DNA from: JAVJSD01 sp040219575
Lineage (GTDB): Bacteria; Planctomycetota; Planctomycetia; Pirellulales; Pirellulaceae
Reading direction: 5' to 3'
Assembly: GCA_040219575.1 (NCBI GenBank)
Contig: JAVJSD010000091.1
Coordinates: 29,631-93,630, forward strand
Length of the DNA stretch: 64,000 bases
The notes beneath the pieces were generated by a model. The model did no database searches. It saw nothing but the letters and a program-made list of their open reading frames with translations, and was not told the DNA's origin. How positions within the stretch are numbered: the stretch's first letter is position 1; each line of letters starts with the position of its first letter. This document shows, in pieces, positions 62,884 through 64,000 of this stretch. Made by a program: the position numbers and the translations under genes.

Positions 62884-63119
62884 GGTTCTATTTCCTGTTT
62901 GAAAGGTGAACGCGGAAACTCTGGTAGAGCTGGATGCCGTTGCACGGGACTGATTCTATTTCCCGCAGATGACCGTGCCAACGGTCGCTGTCGGGGGGTG
63001 AATCGTGTCTCTGAGAGTTTCATGGCCTTTTGCGCCTTCCGCCCGACAGCCGACTCGAAAAAGATTCCTCGCCCCCGCTCACCCGGGCGGGAGCGATCGC
63101 CCGTGAAGGAGCTCGACAC

Positions 63120-63851
63120 GTGTTGAACCCGGAAACCTGGCTTCTCCCGGCGGTCGTTTTTCTCGTCGGCGTGTTGTTGGTCGCGCTCTATTTCTGGCTG
63201 GCGCTTACGGAGTACAGCTTCCTGGGCAGCCGATTCGTCCGTCTGAGTTACGATCTGATGGCGCGCTGGTACGAGGGGAAGTGGAAGCAGCCGGAGTACG
63301 AATCGCCCGAGCAGACACAAAGACTGTTCATGCAGCCGATCCTGTCGGTCGCCGCCGAGGATCCGCGGTCTCACGTGCTGGATTTCGCCTGCGGCACGGG
63401 GCGGATCAGCCTGGCGCTGCTGGCGTGTCCGCAATTCCAGGGACGCATCACCGCCTACGACTTCTCTGGCGGCATGCTGGCCAGGTTCCGCGAACACCTG
63501 GCGGAATTGCCCGAGGAGGCGGCGACGCGCGTCGAAATCGTGCAGCAAGACCTGAACGAGTGGAAATGCGACGAGCCCGGATCGTGCCAGGCGGCCACGT
63601 TGCTCGAGGCGGCGGAGTTGATCAAGGGTTTTCCCGCGCTCGTGGGAGAAATCTCCCACGCGCTCACGCCCGACGGCGTGTTCCTCACTACCCGCGTCGG
63701 CGCCCGCTTCCAGTGGCTGTTCCGCGGCCGCGGCCAGTCGGAAGCGGATCTCCGCCGCCTGCTGGAGGACAACGGCTTCGACCGCATCGAGATCCATCCC
63801 TGGCGCAACCGTTACGACGTCGTGGTCGCCCGCAAACAAGCGGAGATCTAG
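63120..63851 (+). CDS. Membrane-anchored SAM-dependent methyltransferase
   Basis: This 243-residue protein has an N-terminal membrane helix (about 5-28) and a class I methyltransferase domain. Motif I is VLDFACGTGRISLALL, and the post-I acidic region is ITAYDFSGGML. Later blocks are VEIVQQDLNEWKC and GVFLTTRVGARFQWL. The start is the GTG at 63120, which has AAGGAG at 8 bases. The substrate is unknown. It diverges from the Tad-type operon with a 236-base gap. Its stop (TAG) lies in a CTAG that begins the repeat-like region at the window end. Confidence 0.82.
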   Translation: MLNPETWLLPAVVFLVGVLLVALYFWLALTEYSFLGSRFVRLSYDLMARWYEGKWKQPEYESPEQTQRLFMQPILSVAAEDPRSHVLDFACGTGRISLALLACPQFQGRITAYDFSGGMLARFREHLAELPEEAATRVEIVQQDLNEWKCDEPGSCQAATLLEAAELIKGFPALVGEISHALTPDGVFLTTRVGARFQWLFRGRGQSEADLRRLLEDNGFDRIEIHPWRNRYDVVVARKQAEI

Positions 63852-64000
63852 CCCGGATTATTCATGAGCGATCTGCTGCGAGGCCGTAAGTGCTTTCGTG
63901 GACTGCGTTGGACTTCACGAATCGTCCTCGCCGGATTTCAATCCGACTGCGGGCGATTCGTTCGTCCGCCTGGCCACGAAATCCCTTACGACCTCTCGCG
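63848..64000. repeat. Large nested inverted repeat at the window edge (possible mobile-element end)
   Basis: The left arm GCGAGGCCGTAAGTGCTTTC (from 63878) and the right arm GGTCGTAAGGGATTTCGTGG (read on the minus strand from about 63995) are near-inverted and end in TTTCGTGG. An inner inverted repeat ACGAATCG/CGATTCGT (63917-63961) encloses CGGATT/AATCCG (63932-63945). The whole starts at a CTAG (63848-63851) that holds the methyltransferase stop codon, followed by CCCGGATTATTCATGAG. It could be an insertion-sequence end or a MITE, but no transposase is inside the window. Confidence 0.4.

Overview
The window is a high-GC stretch of a bacterial chromosome that reads as Planctomycetota, most likely the Pirellulales side. 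The taxonomic call is inference. It rests on a DUF1587/1592/1588/1585-type secreted haem protein followed by a DUF1552 protein and an ankyrin-repeat protein, a PmoA-type (DUF6807-like) secreted protein, small membrane proteins opening with NPY[QE]PP, a BNR-type sialidase-fold protein, a Tad-type pilus locus, and many short palindromic intergenic repeats. I see no rRNA, tRNA, CRISPR array or intact transposase gene.

Layout. 1-5.6 kb: the 3' end of a pcm-like gene, an OmpR-family two-component pair, a phosphate-selective-type porin and an alpha/beta hydrolase. 5.7-11.6 kb: secreted or membrane proteins of mostly unknown role and a thioredoxin-fold protein. 11.8-18.3 kb: an esterase, then the haem protein / DUF1552 / ankyrin group. 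18.4-21.6 kb: a divergent XRE-cupin regulator and the threonine-degrading pair tdh-kbl. 21.7-33 kb: PH-domain protein, PmoA-like protein, ferritin-like protein, moeA with a pabA/trpG-type glutamine amidotransferase, CAP protein, MATE transporter, ArsC-like reductase, LRR protein and others, interspersed with REP-like repeats. 33.4-37.3 kb: STAS antagonist, anti-sigma kinase and aconitase. 37.5-39.2 kb: a small HEPN-containing island with a gene interrupted by an in-frame stop. 39.2-45.3 kb: an oxidoreductase, a SLOG-fold protein and a tightly overlapped four-gene cluster (C39-like peptidase, RimK-type ATP-grasp ligase, GCS2-type ligase, N-formylglutamate-amidohydrolase-like protein). 45.3-63 kb: two small proteins and a large Tad-type secretion/pilus locus. 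A membrane methyltransferase closes the window.

The two most interesting systems are the four-gene amidoligase cluster, which looks like a pathway for making and processing a peptide-like or gamma-glutamyl product, and the Tad-type locus. The Tad-type locus encodes two CpaF-type ATPases (one fused to an FHA-like domain), a second FHA-like membrane protein, and a 1141-residue membrane-anchored kinase-like protein whose catalytic HRD and DFG motifs are both lost. It also holds a 60-residue Flp-like gene buried between its neighbours. No secretin and no TadZ-like protein is seen in the window.

Two families of REP-like elements, both with a GTAG tetranucleotide at the foot of a hairpin, are scattered between genes. 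One family is bounded by CTAG, and at three of its edges the CTAG supplies the TAG stop codon of the neighbouring gene.
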